DNA of 6,270 bases from Bacteroidota bacterium (GTDB taxonomy: Bacteria > Bacteroidota > Bacteroidia > Bacteroidales > JAAYUG01): the NCBI GenBank assembly GCA_021812865.1, contig JAKAMP010000185.1, positions 1 to 6,270 of the forward strand. Reading direction: 5' to 3'. Below the pieces are notes generated by a model, which saw only the letters and a program-made list of their open reading frames with translations, ran no database searches and was not told where the DNA came from. Below, piece by piece: positions 1 through 6,270 of the stretch (within the stretch, counting starts at the first letter, position 1; every line of letters starts with the position of its first letter). The position numbers and the translations under genes were made by a program.

Positions 1-98
1 GTTTAAAGTTTAAAGTTTAAAGTTTAAAGTTTGATGTTTGATGTTTAGGGTTTGAAGTTTGAAGTTTGAAGTTTGAAGTTCGAAGTTCGAAGTTTGAG
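1..98. repeat. Tandem heptamer array, 14 phased units (GTTTAAA/GTTTGAA family)
   Basis: The sequence divides without slippage into 14 consecutive 7-base units from base 1 to 98. They are GTTTAAA four times, GTTTGAT twice, GTTTAGG once, GTTTGAA four times, GTTCGAA twice and GTTTGAG once. GTT is invariant in the first three positions except for the C in the third T position (fourth base) of the GTTCGAA units. Identical variants sit next to each other, as expected from repeated local duplication by slippage. The left end is cut by the window, so the true copy number is unknown. The array ends one base before the stop codon of the minus-strand gene and so lies in its 3' untranslated region. Many units contain the palindromes TTTAAA or TTCGAA. 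No GC-rich hairpin with a T-run is present, so I do not call it a classical terminator. Its function is unknown. Confidence 0.95.
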
Positions 99-99
99 G

Positions 100-2886
100 T
101 TACTTCTGCACCGCGTCGACCACACAGCGAAAACCCACTGTTTCCGAACGGTCCAGTCCCTGCGAAATACGCAGAAGCATCTGGCGGTGCACAGCAGGCT
201 GAGGTCCGCCCTGCAGGTACCACATGCTGTTGGAGGGTTTATAGAAGCTTCCGCCCTTGATGATTATATAGCTGTAGCTTCCGTCGTCGTATTCGTCGCT
301 GGTGAGTTGCCAAACATTGCCGATCATGTCTTCCACCCCGAAAGGGCTTTTGCCTTTTGGAAAGGCATTGACCGGTGTAGGTTGTCCGAAAGCATTATTG
401 CACTTGGTAGCCTGGAAATCGTTCCCCCATGGATAGAGCCTTCTATCGGTACCCTGGGCCGCATATTGCCACTCGGCCTCTGTGGGCAGCCTCTTCCCGG
501 CCCATTTGGCGTAGGCCTCAGCGTCTTCGAGACTAACATATACCACCGGGTAGTCCTCCTGTCCGCTGGGGATGGCGCCATTTTCCCAATGTTTAAGAAA
601 GTTCGACGGATCGGCAGGCCTATATCCTGTGGCCGTGAGGAACTGAAGAAAATCCTGGTTGGTAACCGGGTACTGATCCATAAAAAAGCGTTTCATTGGA
701 ATCACAGAAGAATCACCGGTGTTCGGGTAAGGCACAAAATCATCGGAAGTGCTGGTTTTCATTATGAATTTGCCAGCAGGGATCTCTACCATGTTGGATG
801 GGGCGGATTCCTGCAGTTCTGTGGGCTCAGTTCTGCTGATCATTGTAATCCTTGCCACTCCGGGTTCCAGAATTTTTTCATCGACCAGTTTTTTCCCGCT
901 GAAGAGTTCCATTACGAGTTTGCCTTCATATCCGGGGTAATTCGAAGAAAGGTCGAGTATTACTGTATCGTTCGTGAATTCTGCCGGCTTGTTCTGGTAT
1001 GAAGGGTTGCCTTTCCAGACCTTCAGCAGGTGACCAGCCGGAAAATGGATGAAAACGGAATCGTTGGACAGTCTTGCGCTGATCAGTTCGGGAAAGAATG
1101 CGATGCATTCATTGCTTCCTTCCCTGCGGGTTTTCAGGTACGATTGTTCGAAGGCCGAAACCTGTACAGGCACTTCCACGTGGGTACTATCAATCACCCT
1201 GGGGTTGACGGCAGTGTGGTTCCATAGGCTGACCCAATGGCCTTTCTGCCGGACCTCTGCGGTAAACAGCGGTCCTTCGTATCCTTGAGGGACAAGGCTC
1301 AAAACGGTATAGATGTGCTTGTGGCCATCCTGCCAGGCATTGACCCAGATGCTGTCTTTTTCGGAAGGAAACAGCGGAGTCCAGTCATGATCGAGAAAGG
1401 CATCTGAGTTTTCGCGGAGGATTTTGGCCGTTTTGCCCAGGTAGGTAAATTCGTCAACTATCCATGCAGGGCGGCCCGGTGCAAAAGTGTTGATCTCCGT
1501 TCCGTATCCGTTAAAGAAGGAAATGGCTGATTCGCGGTGTATAGGCCCCTGGCTGAGCTGGCAAACCCTGAAAATGGCGAATTCCGGTTTGATGAGCTTG
1601 TTGAGATTCAGCTGGGGCTGCATGAATATGGCATCATGAACGCGTCCGGCAACGATGCCGGGCATATCTTTCGGAACGGCCATTCCTTCGCTGTACATGA
1701 TCACCCCGGGTCGCACCGAATCGGCCATGCTTTGCATCTCCCGGCTGGATGCCCCTTCGGTATCGAGCACCACGCCATCGGCGCCGATGGCTTTGATCAG
1801 CCCCGACAAGCCGGCTAAGTGATTCTCCTTTCGGGTATCCTTATCCCAGGGATTATACGATATGAAGAACCGGGTATTATTGTTTCTGGCAAATGTGGCA
1901 ATTTCCCTGAGTTTATCCAATCCATAGGGCAGTTCCGAGTACATGTCGAACTGATTTCGTTTGTCAAGCCCGAGCCTCGGAAAGGTAGGCCAGAGACCAT
2001 ATACATCATATCCGCCCATCAGCCTCTGTCCTTCGGCCAGGAACTGGTAGACCGTATATTTGCGGCTGACCGGGTTATAAAACTGGTGGTCCCATGACGT
2101 TTGAAGGGTCATGATATAGGCATGCCTGATCCATTGCAGATCGGTACGGTTGTATAAAGTATTGTCGAATACGGGAAGATCGAAAAGGTATTTGTCCCTG
2201 AACATCAGTTTCAGTCCGGTGTGCCAGTCATTTCCCCTGTAATCGAGCACATAGAGCACATATTGGGCAGAAGCGCCGGGAGGCAGCACGGCTGAATACC
2301 TTTTACGGATGGCGGACTGGGTACCGGTTCGGCGTGCAATGGCACAGAGGGAGAGGCTGTCGTTTACCGGCAGGTCGCCATATCCCATTGACCAGACATT
2401 GTCGGGGAGAACCACATCGATAGCGCCTCTTCCTGGCTGAAAAATCTTAGCCCTGGCCAGTTCCATGGGGCCGGCTGCGGTGAGATACACCCGATGAGAT
2501 GATTCGCCGAAAGGAACTACGTTGAACAATTCGAGGGTATCGGATGAGGTATTACGGAAATCGGCAGATGCCTTCCACCCATCAGTAAAAGCCGTATCTT
2601 TTGTTACGGTAACGGTAATTCCTTCGGGATAAGATAGGGTGTACCCACCGGATTCCTGGGCAGGTTTAACCTGGTCGCTTGTAAGCAATCTGTCATTCAG
2701 GTGGAAAGTAAACAAAGGCACAGGTTCGTTCACATTCAGGCTGTCTCCCTCCCGGGTAATCAGTTCGTGGACGCGTAAGCCATTCCCATTCCATGCAAAG
2801 CTTCTGATATTCTGGGCTTGGGCAACCAGGGGATGACAGGCGGCGATCAGGCAACTGTAAAGCAATGCACGCACAGCAAGCTTCAT
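100..2886 (-). CDS. Exported glycosidase-like protein fused to a C-terminal FGE/SUMF1-like domain
   Basis: This is a complete 928-residue protein. Residues 1-24 look like an export signal: a basic start, a hydrophobic stretch ALLYSCLIAAC, and a signal peptidase I site VAQA|QN. A lipobox-like IAAC at 14-17 is an alternative. Residues about 30-240 are beta-rich. Residues about 245-500 read like a TIM-barrel glycosidase core, with FISYNPWD (341-348), GADGVVLDTEG (368-378) and VIMYSEGMA (395-403). D375 and E400 are my candidate catalytic acids, from strand-end position only. Residues about 510-690 look like beta-sandwich domains. Residues about 699-924 are clearly FGE-sulfatase-like, with MVEIPAGKF, RLPTEAEWQYAAQG (799-812), YPWGND (818-823), GNVWQLTSDEY (856-866), IKGGSF and a terminal GFRC. 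The catalytic cysteine pair of true FGEs is absent: the domain has only C829 and C921. A sulfatase-activating role is therefore unlikely, and ligand binding or a divergent activity is more plausible. The exact glycosidase family is not recognised. The gene lies 12 bp downstream of the mutarotase gene on the same strand, which suggests an operon and extracytoplasmic sugar processing. Confidence 0.85.
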   Translation of the reverse strand: MKLAVRALLYSCLIAACHPLVAQAQNIRSFAWNGNGLRVHELITREGDSLNVNEPVPLFTFHLNDRLLTSDQVKPAQESGGYTLSYPEGITVTVTKDTAFTDGWKASADFRNTSSDTLELFNVVPFGESSHRVYLTAAGPMELARAKIFQPGRGAIDVVLPDNVWSMGYGDLPVNDSLSLCAIARRTGTQSAIRKRYSAVLPPGASAQYVLYVLDYRGNDWHTGLKLMFRDKYLFDLPVFDNTLYNRTDLQWIRHAYIMTLQTSWDHQFYNPVSRKYTVYQFLAEGQRLMGGYDVYGLWPTFPRLGLDKRNQFDMYSELPYGLDKLREIATFARNNNTRFFISYNPWDKDTRKENHLAGLSGLIKAIGADGVVLDTEGASSREMQSMADSVRPGVIMYSEGMAVPKDMPGIVAGRVHDAIFMQPQLNLNKLIKPEFAIFRVCQLSQGPIHRESAISFFNGYGTEINTFAPGRPAWIVDEFTYLGKTAKILRENSDAFLDHDWTPLFPSEKDSIWVNAWQDGHKHIYTVLSLVPQGYEGPLFTAEVRQKGHWVSLWNHTAVNPRVIDSTHVEVPVQVSAFEQSYLKTRREGSNECIAFFPELISARLSNDSVFIHFPAGHLLKVWKGNPSYQNKPAEFTNDTVILDLSSNYPGYEGKLVMELFSGKKLVDEKILEPGVARITMISRTEPTELQESAPSNMVEIPAGKFIMKTSTSDDFVPYPNTGDSSVIPMKRFFMDQYPVTNQDFLQFLTATGYRPADPSNFLKHWENGAIPSGQEDYPVVYVSLEDAEAYAKWAGKRLPTEAEWQYAAQGTDRRLYPWGNDFQATKCNNAFGQPTPVNAFPKGKSPFGVEDMIGNVWQLTSDEYDDGSYSYIIIKGGSFYKPSNSMWYLQGGPQPAVHRQMLLRISQGLDRSETVGFRCVVDAVQK

Positions 2887-2898
2887 TTCATACCTGTA

Positions 2899-3933
2899 TT
2901 AAATGGTTTTGAAACGGTAAATGGTTTCCTGGGTATAGAGTTTCCCCGGGCGCAAAACACAATCGGGGAATTCAGGATGATGGATGGCATCGGGGAAATG
3001 TTGAGTTTCAAGACACAAACCGTAATGTTTGCGATATACTATGCCCTTTTTCCCGGTTAATGTTCCATCGAGGTAATTCGATGTATATAACTGAACCCCA
3101 GGCTCTGTGGTATATACTTCCATAATGCGGCCTGTAACCTGCTCATACACAGTGGCAGCAAGTGTAAGACCTTCATTTTCCTTGTTAAGAACAAAGTTTT
3201 GGTCATATCCATTGCCGGCTGCTGCTGCATCCGTGCCGACGGATTTGGATTTCCGGAAATCGAAGGGCGTTCCTTCCACATCAACCAGTTTCCCGGTTGG
3301 AATCAGGTCGTCAGACAGGGCCGTATATTGGTCAGCGTTGATCATCAGTTCATGATTGAGCACATCCTCCCGGCATCCGGTAAGGTTGAAATAGGAATGA
3401 TTGGTAAGATTGATGTAGGTAGGTTTATCGGTAAACGCTTTATATACGATTTTTAGTTCATTGGCAGCGGTGAAAATGTACTTTACGGTAACATCGAGGG
3501 TTCCGGGAAATCCTTCTTCTCCGTCGGGACTTACATAATGCATTTTTACACCGGCCTGATCGGCTTCCACAAATTCCTCGGCTGTCCATACCTTCTTGTC
3601 AAAACCGCTGATTCCGCCATGGAGGCAGTTTGTCCCGGTATTGGCCGCCACCTTGAATTTCTTTTGGTCAATCGCGAATGAAGCGCCGGCAATTCGGTTC
3701 GCAACCCGTCCGCAGATGCATCCCATATAAGGCTGATTTCCAAGGTATCCTTCAAGGCTATCGAATCCAAGAACCACATCGTCCATATTTTTGCGGACAT
3801 CGGGAACGAGAATAGAAGTGACCGTAGCGCCATAATTGGTTATCTTCACGGTGCATCCGTGCTGATTGGTTATGATGAACAGTGATACTTCAGCGCCTTT
3901 AACTTTTCCAAAAGGAATTCTACTGATCTTCAT
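2899..3933 (-). CDS. galM: Aldose 1-epimerase (galactose mutarotase)
   Basis: The gene encodes 344 residues, the usual length for this family. The enzyme interconverts alpha and beta anomers of galactose, glucose and related aldoses, feeding the Leloir pathway and general hexose use. Family hallmarks run the full length: NYGATVTSILVPD (33-45), GRVANRI with the substrate-binding arginine R80, NCLHGG with H105, INLTNHSYFNLTG with catalytic acid H179, GYDQNF with D243, and LETQHFPDAIHHPEF with the catalytic base E309. These match the His/His/Asp/Glu set known from characterised mutarotases. No signal peptide or lipobox is seen, so the enzyme should be cytoplasmic. The start MKISRIPFGK matches the usual N-terminus of homologues and follows an A/T-rich leader without a clear Shine-Dalgarno sequence. 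It is the first gene of a probable two-gene operon with the glycosidase/FGE-like gene 12 bp downstream. The substrate specificity (galactose, glucose or xylose) cannot be read from the sequence. Confidence 0.95.
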   Translation of the reverse strand: MKISRIPFGKVKGAEVSLFIITNQHGCTVKITNYGATVTSILVPDVRKNMDDVVLGFDSLEGYLGNQPYMGCICGRVANRIAGASFAIDQKKFKVAANTGTNCLHGGISGFDKKVWTAEEFVEADQAGVKMHYVSPDGEEGFPGTLDVTVKYIFTAANELKIVYKAFTDKPTYINLTNHSYFNLTGCREDVLNHELMINADQYTALSDDLIPTGKLVDVEGTPFDFRKSKSVGTDAAAAGNGYDQNFVLNKENEGLTLAATVYEQVTGRIMEVYTTEPGVQLYTSNYLDGTLTGKKGIVYRKHYGLCLETQHFPDAIHHPEFPDCVLRPGKLYTQETIYRFKTI

Positions 3934-3954
3934 ATCTGTTTTCTTAAAATTTAG

Positions 3955-3986
3955 CGAAAATAATCATTTTACAATAAGATTGACAA
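3955..3986 (-). promoter_or_regulatory. Candidate Bacteroidetes-type promoter for the galM operon
   Basis: Read on the minus strand, TTG (3984-3986) is followed after 21 bases by TATTTTCG (3955-3962). This resembles the -33 TTTG and -7 TAnnTTTG elements used by the Bacteroidetes primary sigma factor, with one mismatch in the -7 box (TTCG for TTTG). The -7 element lies about 21 bases upstream of the galM start codon, leaving a short leader. The match is weak and the region is A/T-rich, so chance is possible. Confidence 0.4.
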
Positions 3987-4021
3987 TCGGGCGTCAATAT
4001 CGCTGCATGTTATTGAAAAGT

Positions 4022-4039
4022 CCGGTTGCACTTAACCGG
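4022..4039. promoter_or_regulatory. Inverted repeat CCGGTT-N6-AACCGG in the divergent intergenic region
   Basis: CCGGTT at 4022-4027 and AACCGG at 4034-4039 are perfect 6-base arms around a 6-base centre (GCACTT). It lies between the two candidate divergent promoters, roughly 90 bases from either start codon. It could be an operator for a dimeric regulator or a small stem-loop. The arms are short, no T-run follows, and no regulator gene is in view, so the role is unassigned. Confidence 0.35.
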
Positions 4040-4117
4040 CAGGGGGCGGTTCAATGTCCCGTATTTTTGAATGCATGAATGAATTTCAGCCGGGCAATAA
4101 CCTTTCCCAGGGAAACG

Positions 4118-4149
4118 TTGTTAGATTTTCAGTAATGATTGTAAATTTA
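4118..4149 (+). promoter_or_regulatory. Candidate Bacteroidetes-type promoter for the ABC transporter gene
   Basis: TTG at 4118-4120 is followed after 21 bases by TAAATTTA (4142-4149). This matches the Bacteroidetes -7 pattern TAnnTTTG except for the last base, and the spacing equals that of the opposite-strand candidate. It ends 23 bases before the start codon at 4173, which is a plausible distance. Confidence is limited because the elements are short and A/T-rich. Confidence 0.4.
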
Positions 4150-4172
4150 CGCAGAATTATTCATTGATCACA

Positions 4173-6270
4173 ATGAAGGATCAGTCGCCGAGAATGCTCA
4201 TGGAACTGTTTGCCATTGCAGCAAGCCTGACTGACCGTGGACTTACCTACCGGAACCGGAGTATTGTTGAGTCGTATATCAGGACAAGTTCCATCTCTCT
4301 GGACAAGGCAGGGAACCTGCTTCATTATGCCCATTTTCTGAAGAAATACCAGGATAATCCGCCTGCCGACATTATACTGATGATAGAGCAGGCTTGTATC
4401 CTCAGCGCATCGGTAATCGGGGATCTGACCCAGATTGACCGGTTGAACGTTATCCTGCACCTTCTTGACATCTCCTTCTCCGATCATGCCATTACGAATC
4501 ATGAAATCGCGCTGATCAACGCGGTTGCACAAGAATTCAAGGTTCCCCAGCCAGAAATGGAAGGCTTTCGCAGGATTTTAATGGAGCAGCCTTCCGCACT
4601 GGTCAGGGTGGATAATTTTGTAATTATTCAGGACCAGATTGAAAATGGTGATGATGAACTTGAAGGTTCCTGGATTGAACGAAACAAACCCAGGGAATCA
4701 CAGATTTACCAGGTTATACACCGTACAGGAATGAAAGGCACCCTCATATATTTCTATGTGGAATCAGTCAATGCCTTTGAAGTGAGATATAGCGGGGAGT
4801 CTGATTTGTATATCGGAACCAGGGAATTGATCAGGGGCCGGCTGGGATTGTTTGGCATCGAGGATAAGATTACGGGGAAAAAGATACTTCCGGTGACGTT
4901 CAATGAGGTGCTTTCTTTTCTTCAGCCTGCCGAGGCCAGGAGCCGTATTGTACTGCAATGCCGGAAGCTCGCCTATGACTGGAAAAATTCCTTTTTCCAG
5001 ATTAAGCCTTTTTCAGTTGTAGCCGAATCGGGCAACCTGGTGGCCATAATCGGCGAAAAGAACTCCGGAAAATCAACTATCCTGAGGATATTAAGCGGGG
5101 GGTTGAAAAATTACAGGGGAAGCGTCAGGATAAACGGATATGAGCTCAGGCAGGAATGGTATAAGCTCAGGAATATTATTGGGCATGTGCCTGAACAGGA
5201 CATCATTATCAATGAGCTTTCGGTATACGACAACCTGTATTACAATGCCCGTCTTTGCTTTTCCAATTCCGGAGAAGAGGAGATCAGGAGGAGGATCAAC
5301 AAGCTGATGGAATTCCTCGATATTCGGGATATCAGGAATCTCCTGCCTGGAAGGTCTAAACTGTCCACATTCGAAAGAAAAAAGATAAATATCGGACTTG
5401 AGCTTCTCAAAGATCCCCAGGTACTGCTTCTGGATGAGCCCATGACAGGTCTTTCTTCTTCAGAATCGGAATCCCTGGCCAAACTGCTGAAAAGTTTGTC
5501 GGTTAGCGGGAAGCTGGTCATTTCCAGCATGCATCATGCCTCTTCCCGTGCTTTTAAAATTTTCCAGCAGGTGTGGATACTCGATGATGAAGGGTATATC
5601 ATTTATACGGGAGCAACGGAAGATGCGATCGAACATTTCACTGCTGAAGGAGATATTTCCCTTCCGGCGGGAACCGATTGCAAGGAGTGCTCCATTTATG
5701 ATCCGGAAAGAATTTTTGAGACCATCCGTTCCAGGAAGATCAATGAAAAAGGGCACTTCATCACCGAAAGGAAGAAATCTCCCATGGAGTGGCACAACCT
5801 GTACAAGGAAAAGATTGAGAAGAAGACCGAATTCCGTGAAGCCCGGAAAATACTTCCCCAGGTCCTGTTCATCCACCCCAACCTTGGTATACAGAATATT
5901 ATGTATACCATGCGATACTTCAAAATATGGATGAACTGCAAACTCAAACTGTTGCTGAACCTTATCATTCCTGCAGCTATTGTTGGTATTCTTGCGTATA
6001 TACTCCGTTATAACCCGGACAAAGTATACACATTTGCCCAGAACAGCAATATTTACATGTATTTTAGCCTGTCGGTCATAGCAACCGTTGCATTCGGTAT
6101 GATTCTGAGCGCCGAAGAATTTGTAAGGTACCGCCACCGGCTCATCCGGGAAGAGGTTATCACCCTCACCCGGATAGGATGCATCAATGTACGGGTATTC
6201 ATTCTGCTGGTCATAGTTGCCCTGCAATCGTTCCTGGTTGCCGTCACCGGTAACTACGTCCTTCAGATTA
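4173..6270 (+). CDS. TerB-like/ABCG-type ABC transporter fusion, ATPase plus membrane domain, 3' end cut by window
   Basis: The frame is open for 699 complete codons and continues past the window. Residues about 8-130 are helical and resemble the TerB-like family (LLDISFSDHAITNHEIALINAV near 97-118). Residues about 140-265 are a beta-rich linker of uncertain type, possibly FHA-like. An ABC ATPase follows: Walker A GEKNSGKS (294-301), Q-loop region GHVPEQD (337-343), a degenerate signature LSTFERKK (397-404), Walker B VLLLDEP (417-423) and switch histidine H454. The Q-loop spacing and the ERKK after the signature resemble the ABCG/White group. A CKEC motif (503-506) precedes the membrane part. 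Three hydrophobic segments are seen at about 593-611, 628-647 and 675-692; further ones should lie beyond the edge. The protein is presumably an inner-membrane exporter with fused ATPase and permease, substrate unknown. The start was chosen because an in-frame TAG lies upstream at 4122-4124; ATGs at codons 8 and 10 are alternatives. No Shine-Dalgarno sequence is evident. Confidence 0.88.
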   Translation, partial: MKDQSPRMLMELFAIAASLTDRGLTYRNRSIVESYIRTSSISLDKAGNLLHYAHFLKKYQDNPPADIILMIEQACILSASVIGDLTQIDRLNVILHLLDISFSDHAITNHEIALINAVAQEFKVPQPEMEGFRRILMEQPSALVRVDNFVIIQDQIENGDDELEGSWIERNKPRESQIYQVIHRTGMKGTLIYFYVESVNAFEVRYSGESDLYIGTRELIRGRLGLFGIEDKITGKKILPVTFNEVLSFLQPAEARSRIVLQCRKLAYDWKNSFFQIKPFSVVAESGNLVAIIGEKNSGKSTILRILSGGLKNYRGSVRINGYELRQEWYKLRNIIGHVPEQDIIINELSVYDNLYYNARLCFSNSGEEEIRRRINKLMEFLDIRDIRNLLPGRSKLSTFERKKINIGLELLKDPQVLLLDEPMTGLSSSESESLAKLLKSLSVSGKLVISSMHHASSRAFKIFQQVWILDDEGYIIYTGATEDAIEHFTAEGDISLPAGTDCKECSIYDPERIFETIRSRKINEKGHFITERKKSPMEWHNLYKEKIEKKTEFREARKILPQVLFIHPNLGIQNIMYTMRYFKIWMNCKLKLLLNLIIPAAIVGILAYILRYNPDKVYTFAQNSNIYMYFSLSVIATVAFGMILSAEEFVRYRHRLIREEVITLTRIGCINVRVFILLVIVALQSFLVAVTGNYVLQI

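Noticed and set aside
43..50. GTTTAGGG resembling the plant telomere unit TTTAGGG
   Set aside because: It occurs once, as a single variant unit in the heptamer array, and the flanking genes are bacterial. Chance similarity.
1..98. CRISPR array
   Set aside because: Units are 7 bases and contiguous, with no spacers and no cas genes nearby.
73..1002. Long plus-strand open frame (309 codons) opposite the glycosidase/FGE-like gene
   Set aside because: It is in exact codon-on-codon antisense register with the real gene. In that register a stop appears only where the sense strand uses TTA, CTA or TCA, which are uncommon here. The product has no recognisable domain and its start lies inside the heptamer array.
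4022..4039. Rho-independent terminator
   Set aside because: The 6-base arms are not followed by a T-run on either strand, and the element lies upstream of two divergent genes, where a terminator is not expected.
4161..4532. Minus-strand open frame (123 codons) opposite the TerB-like region
   Set aside because: It is an antisense shadow in codon register with the transporter gene, with no recognisable domain.
5460..6227. Minus-strand open frame (255 codons) opposite the ABC transporter gene
   Set aside because: It is in the same codon-on-codon antisense register, and the sense strand encodes clear ABC and membrane motifs across this span. It is a shadow frame.

Overview
The window looks like a chromosomal segment from a member of the Bacteroidota, most likely a Bacteroidales-type environmental or gut lineage. 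The evidence is the protein families: a secreted carbohydrate-active protein, a Bacteroidetes-style cytoplasmic GalM, and a very large TerB-like/ABCG-type transporter subunit. The start sites also lack strong Shine-Dalgarno sequences, and the divergent intergenic region has weak matches to the Bacteroidetes -33/-7 promoter pattern (TTG, about 20 bp, TAnnTTTG). No RNA gene, CRISPR array, transposase or integrase was found.

Layout. Positions 1-98 are a perfectly phased array of 14 heptamers (GTTTAAA, GTTTGAA and variants), which starts at or before the window edge. It abuts, one base away, the stop codon of a minus-strand gene (100-2886). That gene encodes a 928-residue exported protein with an N-terminal beta-rich region, a central TIM-barrel-like glycosidase-type region, beta-sandwich linkers and a C-terminal formylglycine-generating-enzyme-like (FGE/SUMF1-type) domain. 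Twelve bases upstream of it, on the same strand, is a complete aldose 1-epimerase gene (galM-like, 2899-3933). The two probably form an operon transcribed leftwards, galM first.

A 239-bp divergent intergenic region (3934-4172) holds one candidate promoter in each direction and a small inverted repeat. To its right, on the plus strand, a long open frame starts at 4173 and runs off the window end without a stop (699 complete codons). It encodes a TerB-like domain, a beta-rich linker, an ABC ATPase domain and the first three membrane segments of an ABCG-type exporter.

The left operon fits a carbohydrate theme: an exported sugar-acting protein releases or binds sugar outside the cytoplasm, and a cytoplasmic mutarotase interconverts the anomers of the imported hexose. 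This link is inferred from synteny. The right-hand gene is an independent, divergently transcribed unit. The most unusual points are the fusion of a glycosidase-like module to an FGE-like domain with no catalytic cysteine pair, the degenerate ABC signature motif (LSTFE in place of LSGGE/Q) in the transporter, and the phased heptamer array directly behind a stop codon.
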